Assembly (NCBI RefSeq): GCF_019740355.2
Contig: NZ_CP091819.1
Coordinates: 1,178,001-1,242,000 of the forward strand
DNA: 64,000 nucleotides
Origin: Paracrocinitomix mangrovi
GTDB lineage: Bacteria; Bacteroidota; Bacteroidia; Flavobacteriales_D; Crocinitomicaceae
Reading direction: 5' to 3'
Positions within the stretch are counted from its first letter, which is position 1. Each line of letters opens with the position of its first letter. Of the stretch, positions 43,012-51,608 are shown in pieces. Made by a program: the position numbers and the translations under genes. The notes under the pieces are model-generated. The model made no database searches. It saw only the letters and a list, made by a program, of their open reading frames with translations, and was not told where the DNA came from.

Positions 43012-43048
43012 AACACAAAAAAAGCCCTCGTGTTTCCACGAAGGCTTT
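43012..43048 (-). terminator. Rho-independent terminator (minus strand)
   Basis: On the minus strand: AAAGCCTTCGTG paired with CACGAGGGCTTT (43021-43048; one G-U wobble), loop of 4, then a U run (A tract 43017-43023 on the plus strand). It closes the Asn/Thr-rich lipoprotein gene, 21 bases after the stop. Confidence 0.9.
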
Positions 43049-43069
43049 CAATATTATATCTGCTAAATA

Positions 43070-43861
43070 TTATTTAACGATAGTCCAAGTATACCACTCT
43101 TCTGATTCATAAACGTCATCAGTTGAAGTGTTAGTAGTACCATTGTTAGTCCAGCTAGAAGTTCCAGAATTTTTCTCGATAATTTTCCAGATCATTTCTT
43201 TTCCTTTTAACTGATCAATTTCAATAGTCATTGCAACTTCACCACTGTAGTAGTTATTAGTCCAAGAGCTAGTACCATTTTGAGTAGTTTGTGTAGTACC
43301 TGCAGTTGTGTTGTTATCTACTTCATTTCCAGAAGAAGTTCCTGATGATACTAAAGTATTCATCATTGCTCTTTCTTTGTTTTTGTAAGTAACATCACCT
43401 TCTTTTACTTTTCCTACGAATGACCAGTTTCCTGATTCAGTAGATGTCCAGTTACTAGTTTCAGTTACTGTGTGATCATCTCCCCAGATATCAGTATAAT
43501 CATAAGTGTTAGTAGCAGTGTAATCCATTTCACTTGTCCAAGTACCATCTTTGTTAATTACATATTGAGCTTTGTTCAATGTAATTGTACTAGTGTTAGT
43601 AGTTGAAGTTCCATTACTTACATCAAAATCTGTGTCAGTACTAGTAATAACACCATTGGTTAATGTAGAAGCCGAAGTTTGGTAATCTCCATTTGGTTCA
43701 GTGTTAGTACTATTGAATGTGTATCCAGTCAAATCCCAAGTTCCAGCAAATCTTGCTTTTCTTGATGAAAGACTTAAGAAAGGGTCATTTTCACCTTTTT
43801 TACATGAAGGTGTAGCTAGCAATAAACCTGCTGCTGCAAACATTAAAACAACTTTTTTCAT
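43070..43861 (-). CDS. Asn/Thr/Ser-rich lipoprotein
   Basis: 263 residues with an SPII signal (lipobox TPSC, Cys20). After CKKGENDPF, a short conserved start (FAGTWDLTGYTFNST) looks lipocalin-like (DUF-type GTW motif). The rest is unusually rich in Asn, Thr, Ser and Trp (TSSWTNN twice, TSNWTST, ESGNWS), which may form a repetitive beta structure. Calcium- or glycan-binding repeats cannot be assigned. The -7 region has TAGATTG about 30 bases upstream. Own promoter and terminator, so monocistronic. Confidence 0.65.
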   Translation of the reverse strand: MKKVVLMFAAAGLLLATPSCKKGENDPFLSLSSRKARFAGTWDLTGYTFNSTNTEPNGDYQTSASTLTNGVITSTDTDFDVSNGTSTTNTSTITLNKAQYVINKDGTWTSEMDYTATNTYDYTDIWGDDHTVTETSNWTSTESGNWSFVGKVKEGDVTYKNKERAMMNTLVSSGTSSGNEVDNNTTAGTTQTTQNGTSSWTNNYYSGEVAMTIEIDQLKGKEMIWKIIEKNSGTSSWTNNGTTNTSTDDVYESEEWYTWTIVK

Positions 43862-44083
43862 TTTTTTGTTTAATTTTTATTTCAACAATCTAAACGCAAG
43901 TTATCCAAAAAGGTTTGGTATAGATTGCCAAATTATTGTGAACTAAATTTTGGTCAAAGATAATGTTATCAGTAAAATCTAAAACTGATTATCCTCAATA
44001 ACAACCATTGTTTTGGTCATTATTGTTTTAATTTCAATACTTTACAGATGTATCGAACCTAAAAGTTTTAGGATTTTTTATGA

Positions 44084-44794
44084 CTATGTCATTACCATTC
44101 CCATAGCAAAGCCGGCCAGAATAGCAATTAATTTTATGAAGTTCAATTTGTGACCTTCACTTGATTCAAAAATAATTGTGGTAGAAATGTGTAAAAACAT
44201 TCCAACTGCTACTGAAAGAATATAATCCGGATTAATACTTAAATTTTCAAGAATTGGCTCACCCATTAAAATTCCTAGCGGAGCTGTAAGTCCAAACAAT
44301 ATCAAATAAATCCAAGATTGTTTTCTACTATATCCTCCGGCAACCAGAATAGTCATCAAAGCAACAGCAACCGGAATTTTGTGTAGAATAACTCCCCAGT
44401 ATAAGTCGTCTACATGTGCATGCCCATGATGATCTAAAGGAACAGATTCTATAAAGGCGTGCAATGACAAACTAACAAAAATGGCAATGGGAAATGTTTT
44501 ATGCACATGGTCACCATCTTCATGGTGGATATGCGTATGTCCGTGTTCTGCTCCTTTTGAAAAGTACTCTAATATCAACTGCAACAAAAATCCTAAAAGG
44601 ATAAAATAACCTGTAATACTCCCATTATCTTTATATGATTCAGGAAAGATGTGAGTAAAGATTATAGTCAATAAAAAACCTCCTGAAAAGGATAACAGCA
44701 ATTTTAAATGTGAAGCCTTCTTAAACAACTCCACTAACACTCCTCCTGCAACAACAGACAAAAACAATCCAATTATTTTATACCAGATTTCCAA
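44084..44794 (-). CDS. ZIP-family metal transporter
   Basis: 236 residues, about eight helices. A His-rich cytosolic loop (HGHTHIHHEDGDHVHK, about residues 83-98) lies between helices 3 and 4. Metal-path motifs HAFIESVPL and HKIPVAVAL match ZIP helices 4 and 5. Imports zinc or a related divalent metal. It follows a class I methyltransferase by 1 base and may be cotranscribed with it. A short hairpin with weak T tail lies just beyond its stop. Confidence 0.85.
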   Translation of the reverse strand: MEIWYKIIGLFLSVVAGGVLVELFKKASHLKLLLSFSGGFLLTIIFTHIFPESYKDNGSITGYFILLGFLLQLILEYFSKGAEHGHTHIHHEDGDHVHKTFPIAIFVSLSLHAFIESVPLDHHGHAHVDDLYWGVILHKIPVAVALMTILVAGGYSRKQSWIYLILFGLTAPLGILMGEPILENLSINPDYILSVAVGMFLHISTTIIFESSEGHKLNFIKLIAILAGFAMGMVMT

Positions 44795-44795
44795 T

Positions 44796-45524
44796 TTACT
44801 TTAGTTTAGATATGATGATTAGACGTTCAGATTCATTTTCCTTAAAAGGATTTAATTGATAATCTCCAAAAACCGAAATTACTTCAAATCCTTCTTGGCG
44901 CAATAAACTCTCTAATTGTTCTTTAGTAAATAGTTTTACCTTTTCTTTAAAAGTGTACTCTTCTTGACCGTCATTAAATCTAATCTCCTTAACTACGAAA
45001 CCATTCAATATTTGTTTATCAATCGTAAAGGAAATACTGTCACATTTTTTAGTTTCATGTGCCACCAAGTTATCCTCCACGTATTTACTATTTAAGTAAT
45101 CTATGATAAATAGGCCATTTTGTTTGAGTGATTTCTTAACTGCTTGAATAACTCTTATATCATCCTTTTGGTCTTCAAAGTATCCAAAGCTTGTAAAGAG
45201 ATTAAATACTGCGTCATAATAATTTTCACCAACATTTTGACGCATGTCATGAACCCTAAAATCAACTAAATCTCCTGCTTTTCTTTTGGCTTCTTCAATA
45301 CTCTTTTCCGAGATGTCAATTCCAGATACAATAAGATTATTTTCTGCTAATTGAATGGCATGTCTTCCACTTCCACATGCTAGGTCAAGAACTTTACTTT
45401 GAGACGGTAATTCTAAATGAAATAAAAGGTTCGAAATGAAGGTTCTGGCCTCATCCAAATCTCTGTCTTTATATAAAAGATGATAATATTTTGTATTAAA
45501 CCAATCCTTGAACCATTCACTCAT
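44796..45524 (-). CDS. Class I SAM-dependent methyltransferase
   Basis: 242 residues. SAM site VLDLACGSGRHAIQLAENNLIVSGIDISEKSIEEA, motif II FRVHDMRQN, motif DAVFNLFTSFGYFEDQKDD. These look like small-molecule or metalloid methyltransferases; substrate unknown. Perfect -7 element 16 bases before the ATG. Precedes the ZIP transporter gene by one base. Confidence 0.85.
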   Translation of the reverse strand: MSEWFKDWFNTKYYHLLYKDRDLDEARTFISNLLFHLELPSQSKVLDLACGSGRHAIQLAENNLIVSGIDISEKSIEEAKRKAGDLVDFRVHDMRQNVGENYYDAVFNLFTSFGYFEDQKDDIRVIQAVKKSLKQNGLFIIDYLNSKYVEDNLVAHETKKCDSISFTIDKQILNGFVVKEIRFNDGQEEYTFKEKVKLFTKEQLESLLRQEGFEVISVFGDYQLNPFKENESERLIIISKLK

Positions 45525-45540
45525 ACCGAAGTATTTAGTG

Positions 45541-45548
45541 CAAAATTA
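45541..45548 (-). promoter_or_regulatory. -7 element TAATTTTG
   Basis: Perfect TAnnTTTG on the minus strand, 16 bases ahead of the methyltransferase ATG. Confidence 0.55.
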
Positions 45549-45612
45549 ACACTCTTTTTAGGACATTCTAAAAATTAGAAAGGTAATCTTCAGGTTGGAA
45601 GACTTAATTTTA

Positions 45613-45620
45613 TATATTTG
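45613..45620 (+). promoter_or_regulatory. -7 element TATATTTG of the siaB operon
   Basis: Perfect TAnnTTTG. A TTG (45595-45597) is a poorly spaced -33 candidate. It sits only two bases before the upstream TTG (45623), which makes that TTG unlikely as start and favours GTG 45638. Confidence 0.55.
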
Positions 45621-45637
45621 CCTTGCATGTATTAAGA

Positions 45638-46183
45638 GTGGATAAGGTTTACGAAATATATAAACAACTCGAAGAAAAGCACGTCTTGTTATCTTTCAAA
45701 GGCATGATTACTTCAGAATTGCTAACAACAATTCTGCAAATAATGGAGTCTAAAATGGAGCACATGGACGAAAAGCCAAAGGTTAAACGTAAAGTATTTA
45801 ACATTTTGGTTGAATGTCTTCAAAATCTATATCATCATATAGATCAAGAGGATAGAATACACATGCCATTAGAAGACAAATCAGCTCTTTTAATGATAGC
45901 GAAGAGAGAGTTTGAATATGAGATTACCACTGGTAACTATATGAAAGCTGAGGATGTTCAACCGTTAAAAGAGAAATTAGATCTTGTTAACAGTATGAAC
46001 AAAGATGAGTTAAAAGCCTATTACAAACAGGTTTTGAGTGAAGGATCTCTTTCACAAAAGGGGACTGCGGGGTTAGGAATGATTGATATTGCAAGGAAAT
46101 CAGGCGAAAAATTAGATTATAATTTTAGCCCAATTAATGATACAACCACTTTTTTTAGTTTGTCTGTTAAAATAGCAGAGTAA
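45638..46183 (+). CDS. siaB: SiaB-family protein kinase
   Basis: 181 residues from GTG 45638 (TTG 45623 would lie almost at the predicted transcription start). GHKL-type fold: NILVECLQNLYHHI (N box with Asn for Mg-ATP), and GTAGLGMIDIARKSGEKLDYNF (G box). The opening VLLSFKGMITSELLTTILQIMESKM is typical of SiaB. Family knowledge: in Pseudomonas SiaB phosphorylates SiaC, switching control of diguanylate cyclase SiaD and biofilm behaviour. Followed after 14 bases by siaC. Confidence 0.82.
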   Translation: MDKVYEIYKQLEEKHVLLSFKGMITSELLTTILQIMESKMEHMDEKPKVKRKVFNILVECLQNLYHHIDQEDRIHMPLEDKSALLMIAKREFEYEITTGNYMKAEDVQPLKEKLDLVNSMNKDELKAYYKQVLSEGSLSQKGTAGLGMIDIARKSGEKLDYNFSPINDTTTFFSLSVKIAE

Positions 46184-46197
46184 TTACATAAATTAAT

Positions 46198-46581
46198 ATG
46201 GAAAATTTAGTTTTAGAAGGATCAGCAAAAACACCTACAGTAAATTTTGACTCAGATAACGGTGTATTAGAATTGAAAGGGAGATCAATTCCAGAAAACT
46301 CTATCGAATTCTATAAACCTTTAAATGATTGGATTGATGCGTATGCCGCTAATCCAAAACCGAATACTATCGTAGATGTTAAGTTAGAGTACTTCAACAC
46401 TTCGTCTTCAAAATGTATTTTGGATTTGTTTAAACAATTAGAGAAATTGAACGCTGGAAATACTGAGGTTAGTGTTAACTGGTATTTTGAAGAAGATGAT
46501 GAAGATATGGAAGAAGCTGGAGAAGACTACCAGGCTATTATCGATCTTCCGTTCAAAATGATCGAAGTAGAAGAAATTTAA
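46198..46581 (+). CDS. siaC: SiaC-family regulatory phosphoprotein (DUF1987)
   Basis: 127 residues. LEGSAKTPTVNFDSDNGVLELKGRSIPENSIEFYKPLNDWIDAY and VKLEYFNTSSSKCILDLFKQLE are the family blocks; the Thr in NTSSSK aligns with the phosphorylated residue of SiaC. Small cytosolic switch protein acting with SiaB. No siaA or siaD homologue is seen beside it, although a SpoIIE phosphatase occurs at 2.1-4.2 kb. Highly acidic C-terminus (EEDDEDMEEAGED). Precedes coaE by 22 bases. Confidence 0.9.
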   Translation: MENLVLEGSAKTPTVNFDSDNGVLELKGRSIPENSIEFYKPLNDWIDAYAANPKPNTIVDVKLEYFNTSSSKCILDLFKQLEKLNAGNTEVSVNWYFEEDDEDMEEAGEDYQAIIDLPFKMIEVEEI

Positions 46582-46588
46582 TATTCTA

Positions 46589-46603
46589 ATCGCCCAAGGC
46601 GAT
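46589..46603 (+). promoter_or_regulatory. Hairpin abutting the coaE start codon
   Basis: ATCGCC (46589-46594), CAA loop, GGCGAT (46598-46603), then ATG at 46604. A perfect 6-bp GC-rich stem occupies the whole region where a ribosome would bind. Confidence 0.55.
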
Positions 46604-47188
46604 ATGAAAACATATTTATCAATCGGGATAACCGGTGGTATTGGTTCGGGAAAATCATATGTTTGCCGTATCATTGAAGCCATGGGTTATCCCGTTTTTT
46701 ATTCTGATCAAGAAGCTAAAAACATCACCAATTCTCATCCAAAAGCTATAGAACAAATTACTATACTTTTTGGCAAAGAGGCTTATATTGATCAAGCGCT
46801 AAATAGTCCTTTTATTGCAGAACAAGTTTTTAATGACCCTAATTTGAGGCTCAAATTAAATGAAATTGTTCACCCCTTGGTTCGCGATAAATATTTTGAA
46901 TGGGCCGAATCATCAGGAGCAAAACTGGTTTTTAATGAAGCAGCTATTTTATTTGAAACCGGAGCTTATAAACAATATGACAAAATGTGTTTAATTGTAG
47001 CTCCTAAGCAAATGAGAATTGACCGCGTAAAAAAAAGAAGTGGTTTAAGTGAAGAACAAATTCTAGAAAGAATGAGCTCGCAATGGACAGATGAACAAAA
47101 AATTCCGCTTGCAGATTTTGTTATAAACAATGATGAAAAATCACCTCTACTACCACAAATAAATAAAATGATTCAACAACTAAAATGA
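46604..47188 (+). CDS. coaE: Dephospho-CoA kinase
   Basis: 194 residues. P-loop GITGGIGSGKSYVCRIIE, DQEAKNITNSHP, HPLVRDKYFEWAE, RVKKRSGLSEEQILERMSSQW and ADFVINNDE are the family motifs. Transfers phosphate from ATP to dephospho-CoA, the last step in coenzyme A synthesis. ATGA overlap (four bases) with nnr links it to nicotinamide repair; the siaBC operon feeds into it from upstream. Confidence 0.94.
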   Translation: MKTYLSIGITGGIGSGKSYVCRIIEAMGYPVFYSDQEAKNITNSHPKAIEQITILFGKEAYIDQALNSPFIAEQVFNDPNLRLKLNEIVHPLVRDKYFEWAESSGAKLVFNEAAILFETGAYKQYDKMCLIVAPKQMRIDRVKKRSGLSEEQILERMSSQWTDEQKIPLADFVINNDEKSPLLPQINKMIQQLK

Positions 47189-48657
47189 GTATTGCTGTTT
47201 ACACATCAAAAGAAATGCAAGCATGGGATCAATTCACCATTGAACATGAACCTATCAGTTCTTTGAACTTAATGGAGCGCGCAGCCACTTTAGCTTGTAA
47301 ACAGATTTTAGGGAATCATTTTTTTAAATCAGCAACAATTTTTTGCGGACCAGGTAATAATGGAGGTGACGGTTTAGTTATTGCCCGACTTCTTGCCGAA
47401 ACAGGTAGAAAAGTTCAACTATACATCTTAGAATTTGGAAATAAAACCGCAGACTTTGAAAGCAATTTTAAAAAATTACCAAAGTCAGTAAAAATTGAAG
47501 TTTTAAATGAGAATCAAAATGATTTCTTGATAAAATCTGATATTGTAATTGATGCTGTATTTGGTTCAGGATTAAATAAGCCGGTAAGTGGCTGGATTGG
47601 TCAAACCGTAAAAAAAATGGGAGAAACTGAGGCATTTAAAATTGCCATTGATATTCCTTCAGGCTTATTTGCAACAGATAACAGATCCAACACTGAACTT
47701 CAAAATGTTTTTTTAGCTGACGAGACATTGACCTTTATGTCTCCTAAAATGTCATTCTTTTATCCTGAATATGGCAAGTATGTCGGGAAAATAAAGATTA
47801 TAGATATAGGTCTTCATCCAAATTTTCCAGTAAAATCTGATATTCAATTTCTTCAAGGAGAAACAATTGAATTGACCAAGGGAAAAACTTTTGATCATAA
47901 AGGAAACAATGGCTATTTGAGTTTAATTGGAGGATTAGAAGAAATGAGTGGAGCAATTTTACTTTCCACATCTGCTGCATTGAAATGTGGTGCAGGTTAC
48001 ACTTATACTATTTCTGAAAAATCAACAAAAACTCCTCTAAATATCAATTGCTCTGAAAGTATTTGGATCAATGTTGAACAAAACGAAATCCCCTCAAAAA
48101 CACAGGCTATTTCAATAGGACCAGGATTGGGTCAATCATCTGTTGCCAGAAAATTATTAGAAAAAGTACTTCAATCTAATTTACCTACAGTAGTTGATGC
48201 AGACGCGCTCAATTTAATTGCGAATAATCCTGATTTGGTTAGTCAATTACCTGAAAACTGCATTTTGACACCTCACATTGGCGAATTGAAAAGACTTATC
48301 GGAGAATCTAATTCATCTGAAGAATTACTGGAACAACAATTAGCTTTCAGTAAAAAATATAAAGTCTTTATTATACAAAAGGGAGCTTATTCAAAATTGA
48401 CTTGTCCTGATGGCAATATTTACATCAACAGTACAGGAAATCCTGGAATGGCAAAAGCAGGTATGGGAGATACTTTAACCGGAATAATTGGAGCATTATT
48501 AGCCAAATCTTATCCCGCTAAAGAAGCTGCAATTTATGGCATGTTTTTGCACGGAGCAGCTGGTGATGCAGCAGAGAGAAAGCAAGGTAGCATAAGTTTG
48601 CAAGCTTCTGATTTAATTAATGAACTACCAACTGTAATTCAACAATTTACAATCTAA
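47185..48657 (+). CDS. nnr: Bifunctional NAD(P)H-hydrate repair enzyme (epimerase/dehydratase)
   Basis: 490 residues. N-terminal YjeF_N epimerase (about 1-210: SLNLMERAATLACKQI, GPGNNGGDGLVIARLL, DAVFGSGLNKPV, AIDIPSGLF) and a C-terminal ADP-dependent dehydratase (about 225-490: ISIGPGLGQS, VVDADALNLI, LTPHIGELKRL, GNPGMAKAGMGDTLTGIIGALLA). Repairs hydrated NAD(P)H. Both halves look intact. Overlaps coaE by four bases and the convergent barrel gene by 11 bases. Confidence 0.93.
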   Translation: MSIAVYTSKEMQAWDQFTIEHEPISSLNLMERAATLACKQILGNHFFKSATIFCGPGNNGGDGLVIARLLAETGRKVQLYILEFGNKTADFESNFKKLPKSVKIEVLNENQNDFLIKSDIVIDAVFGSGLNKPVSGWIGQTVKKMGETEAFKIAIDIPSGLFATDNRSNTELQNVFLADETLTFMSPKMSFFYPEYGKYVGKIKIIDIGLHPNFPVKSDIQFLQGETIELTKGKTFDHKGNNGYLSLIGGLEEMSGAILLSTSAALKCGAGYTYTISEKSTKTPLNINCSESIWINVEQNEIPSKTQAISIGPGLGQSSVARKLLEKVLQSNLPTVVDADALNLIANNPDLVSQLPENCILTPHIGELKRLIGESNSSEELLEQQLAFSKKYKVFIIQKGAYSKLTCPDGNIYINSTGNPGMAKAGMGDTLTGIIGALLAKSYPAKEAAIYGMFLHGAAGDAAERKQGSISLQASDLINELPTVIQQFTI

Positions 48658-49435
48658 GTAATAATCCAGCATGAATTCCTAATCCATACATTTTGTGATC
48701 TATTGATTTAGTAGCATCATAAGTATTAAGCAATTGATGTCTGTATTCAGGATATAAAGTAAATCCGAACAAATCAAAATTATAGTTGATGCCAAATCCT
48801 GCAGAAGCCATTAAATTAAACATGGCCAATTTATCTTTCACAACGGTTACATCAGGATTTACCGGATCTCCACTATTTCTCGTATAATTCTCGTTATATC
48901 TTACGTTAATCAAATTAAGAGGAGTTATCCCTGCTACTCCAAAAAATTGAAACTTTTCTCCAATTGTATACCTCAACTTAATTGGAACCCCTATTTGCAT
49001 ATAGGTATTAGAAAAATGAAAAGTTGTATCTGTGGTCTCAGAAGCATAATCGTATTTCTCTTTGCTTCCAAAGAATGTAAAACCTAAATCCATATCCAAA
49101 TTCTTTGCAACAGGGACAAAAAATCCAATGGAAGCTCCCCCACTCATATCAGCTTTTTGATCATTCCATTCCTCATAACTTTGGTAGGGAGTATTGTCTG
49201 TGAAAGATCTATAACCATAAGTATACAAACCGGTCAGGTAATAAGTTGTACCAGTTAAACTATCTCTGTTCAGCGGTTCTTTCTCAGGTTTTTCTTTTTT
49301 TTCCTTTTCTTCTTTTTCATTAGGTGTTTCACCAGAAACTATTTGTGCATTAACATAAGTAGTAAATACAACAAAAGATAAAAGCAAGTATAATTTCATC
49401 CAGCTAGTTTTAGAAGCCTTATATTTGATAGACAT
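48647..49435 (-). CDS. Outer-membrane beta-barrel protein (porin-like family)
   Basis: 262 residues from ATG 49435. An internal ATG at codon 13 would give a shorter signal peptide, but the perfect -7 element ending four bases before 49435 favours the longer form. Signal peptide ending VNAQ, then a charged linker (EKEEKEKKEKPEKEP) and a barrel with alternating strands, ending in HAGLLLRL, a typical last strand. Reminiscent of OprF/OmpA-like barrels or PF13568. Function unknown. Confidence 0.72.
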   Translation of the reverse strand: MSIKYKASKTSWMKLYLLLSFVVFTTYVNAQIVSGETPNEKEEKEKKEKPEKEPLNRDSLTGTTYYLTGLYTYGYRSFTDNTPYQSYEEWNDQKADMSGGASIGFFVPVAKNLDMDLGFTFFGSKEKYDYASETTDTTFHFSNTYMQIGVPIKLRYTIGEKFQFFGVAGITPLNLINVRYNENYTRNSGDPVNPDVTVVKDKLAMFNLMASAGFGINYNFDLFGFTLYPEYRHQLLNTYDATKSIDHKMYGLGIHAGLLLRL

Positions 49436-49439
49436 AGAA

Positions 49440-49447
49440 CAAAAATA
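49440..49447 (-). promoter_or_regulatory. -7 element TATTTTTG, leaderless promoter
   Basis: Perfect TAnnTTTG on the minus strand, four bases before ATG 49435, predicting a leaderless transcript for the barrel gene. Confidence 0.6.
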
Positions 49448-49462
49448 GTAATATTCAACAGT

Positions 49463-50050
49463 ATGAAACTTACTTTTAACTCACCTGTAGTCCTCATCTT
49501 CTCATTTGTTTGTGGTATTGTGTATTTGTTTACTTCAAATGGGATTGGAACGGATTATTTCATTTTAGATCCGGTTTGGAACTTTTCAAGTCCAAGTTGG
49601 TATTTCAAAATGTTTTCTCACACTATTGGACATGCCAGCATTGAGCATTTTATGGGGAATATGGCTTTCTTTTTACTTTTAGGACCAATTGTAGAAGAAA
49701 AATATGGTAGTAAAAATTTAGTCATCATGTTTTTGACTACAGCCGTTGTTACCGGTTTAATACAAATCATGTTTTTTGACACCAGATTATTAGGTGCCAG
49801 CGGGATTGTGTTCATGTTGATATTGCTGGTTTCATTAGTTAATTTTAAAAACAAAGAAATCCCCCTGACATTTGTTCTAATCGTGATTATTTATATAGGT
49901 GGTGAAATTTGGGGAACCTTTGATGGTAGAGAAGATGGGATATCACATTCAACGCATATTATAGGAGGAATTGTTGGAGCTGTATTTGGATTTGCACTTG
50001 CCGGAAAGAAAATAAGGGATACTCCTAAAAGCACAGAAATACTCGGTTAG
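49463..50050 (+). CDS. Rhomboid-like intramembrane protease
   Basis: 195 residues, about six helices. FSHTIGHASIEHFMGNMAFFLLLGP (conserved H, N), RLLGASGIVFMLILL (catalytic Ser in GASG) and STHIIGGIVGAVFGFAL (dyad His). Diverged from the first rhomboid at 33.6 kb (no close pairwise match), so they are not a recent duplication. Divergent from the barrel gene across 27 bases. Substrate unknown. Confidence 0.82.
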   Translation: MKLTFNSPVVLIFSFVCGIVYLFTSNGIGTDYFILDPVWNFSSPSWYFKMFSHTIGHASIEHFMGNMAFFLLLGPIVEEKYGSKNLVIMFLTTAVVTGLIQIMFFDTRLLGASGIVFMLILLVSLVNFKNKEIPLTFVLIVIIYIGGEIWGTFDGREDGISHSTHIIGGIVGAVFGFALAGKKIRDTPKSTEILG

Positions 50051-50165
50051 ACTTTTTTAACAAATAATTACAAATTTTCGCGTTTATATAAAGTCTAAAC
50101 CCTTTATATTTTAGAAAAAAATTGAACCAAACTTATTATTAAATTTATCCAACTATAAAATTCAG

Positions 50166-51134
50166 ATGGAAAACATTTCAGATAAAGAAGGAGTTGACTT
50201 ACTCGTAAAGAAATACAATGAACTCAATTCAGAAATTCACAAGGTAATTGTAGGACAAAATGATGTTGTTCAGCAAGTATTAATGTCTATATTTTCAAAT
50301 GGACATAGCTTGTTAGTTGGTGTACCCGGATTGGCAAAAACATTGTTAATTCAAACCATCTCTGATTCATTAGGCTTGAGTTTTAAAAGAATTCAGTTTA
50401 CTCCGGATTTAATGCCTTCAGATATTGTTGGATCTGAAATTTTGGACGAAACAAGAAACTTTAAGTTCATAAAAGGACCAATTTTTGCCAATATTATTTT
50501 GGCAGATGAGATCAACAGAACGCCTCCAAAAACACAAGCAGCATTATTAGAGGCCATGCAAGAAAAGAACGTTACTGCTGCAGGGACTAGGTATGAATTA
50601 GAAAAACCGTTTTTTGTATTGGCCACTCAAAACCCAATTGAGCAAGAGGGAACTTACCCTTTGCCTGAAGCACAATTGGACCGTTTTATGTTCAATATTT
50701 GGGTTGATTACCCAACGTATGAAGAAGAAATCAACATTGTAAAAAATACAACCTCAGATTTGGATGTGAGTTTAAAACCGATCTTGAATGCTGAGGAGAT
50801 AATTTACTTTCAAAAGTTAATCAGACGAATTCCGGTTCCAGACGGTGTATATGAATATGCTGTTAAACTTGTAGGTAAAACCAGAAAAACAGGTGATTTA
50901 ACTCATCCTCTTACTGAAAAATATTTGGACTGGGGTGCAGGACCAAGAGCTTCGCAATATTTGGTTATTGGAGCAAAATGTCATGCAGCTATTAATGGTA
51001 AATATTCACCGGACATTGAAGATGTTAAAGCTGTTGCCTATCCTATTCTTCGTCATAGAATTGTAAGAAATTATCGTGCAGAAGCTGAAGGATTTACAAT
51101 AGAGAAAATTTTAGATGAATTAATGCAGTCTTAG
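50166..51134 (+). CDS. MoxR-family AAA+ ATPase
   Basis: 322 residues. Walker A GVPGLAKTLLIQTI, Walker B IILADEINRTPPKTQAALLEAMQE, sensor FFVLATQNPIEQEGTYPLPEAQLDRFMF, and lid domain LTEKYLDWGAGPRASQYLV. A chaperone-like ATPase that usually works with VWA-domain and DUF58 partners. Here the downstream gene is a Cys-rich membrane protein instead; no VWA or DUF58 gene is adjacent. The next start overlaps its stop (TAGTG, one base). Confidence 0.92.
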   Translation: MENISDKEGVDLLVKKYNELNSEIHKVIVGQNDVVQQVLMSIFSNGHSLLVGVPGLAKTLLIQTISDSLGLSFKRIQFTPDLMPSDIVGSEILDETRNFKFIKGPIFANIILADEINRTPPKTQAALLEAMQEKNVTAAGTRYELEKPFFVLATQNPIEQEGTYPLPEAQLDRFMFNIWVDYPTYEEEINIVKNTTSDLDVSLKPILNAEEIIYFQKLIRRIPVPDGVYEYAVKLVGKTRKTGDLTHPLTEKYLDWGAGPRASQYLVIGAKCHAAINGKYSPDIEDVKAVAYPILRHRIVRNYRAEAEGFTIEKILDELMQS

Positions 51135-51574
51135 TGGATCTTAACGACAGAATAAAAATATGTCAAAGCTGTACGAATAAGAAATTCGATAGAAAATTGG
51201 GAACCGTTTGTGGTCTTACAAATGATAAACCCACTTTTGAAGATACTTGTCCTTCATTTCATTTAGACGAAATACACGCTAAAAGACACGATAGATTCAC
51301 AGAGAATTTCAATAAAAAAGCCATTCGAAAAGAAAGTGGCGTAAAATACTTGACCACCGGGATTCCTGTCTTTTTGATTGGTATGCTTATTATAACAATG
51401 CCATCACTCAATATGAAATCTAATTTTATGATTTTAATTGGGGTGTTGGTGACTCTTGGAGGAATAGCCATGTTGGTTCTGTCTATCATGAGTTTCGTGA
51501 TGGAACCTGAAGACAAAAGTGTAAAAAAACCTGTGCAAGGAAATAAACCAATTGACGAAGAAGAGATTTATTAA
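51134..51574 (+). CDS. Membrane protein with N-terminal Cys cluster
   Basis: 146 residues from GTG overlapping the moxR stop by one base. N-terminus KICQSCTNKKFDRKLGTVCGLTNDKPTFEDTCPSF has four Cys (C-x2-C-x13-C-x13-C type spacing), a plausible zinc or iron-sulfur site. Two membrane helices follow (TGIPVFLIGMLIITMPSL and FMILIGVLVTLGGIAMLVLSIMSFV), and a charged tail. No signal peptide. Coupled to MoxR, it could be its membrane partner. Not recognised further. Confidence 0.65.
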   Translation: MDLNDRIKICQSCTNKKFDRKLGTVCGLTNDKPTFEDTCPSFHLDEIHAKRHDRFTENFNKKAIRKESGVKYLTTGIPVFLIGMLIITMPSLNMKSNFMILIGVLVTLGGIAMLVLSIMSFVMEPEDKSVKKPVQGNKPIDEEEIY

Positions 51575-51608
51575 CTCAATTCATTAGGTACTACTTTTAT
51601 CCTTTTAC

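Noticed and set aside
44058-44079. CCTAAA-AGT-TTTAGG stem followed by a T run near the ZIP stop
   Set aside because: The T run is on the plus strand, where no gene precedes it; on the minus strand there is no U tract, so it is not called a terminator.
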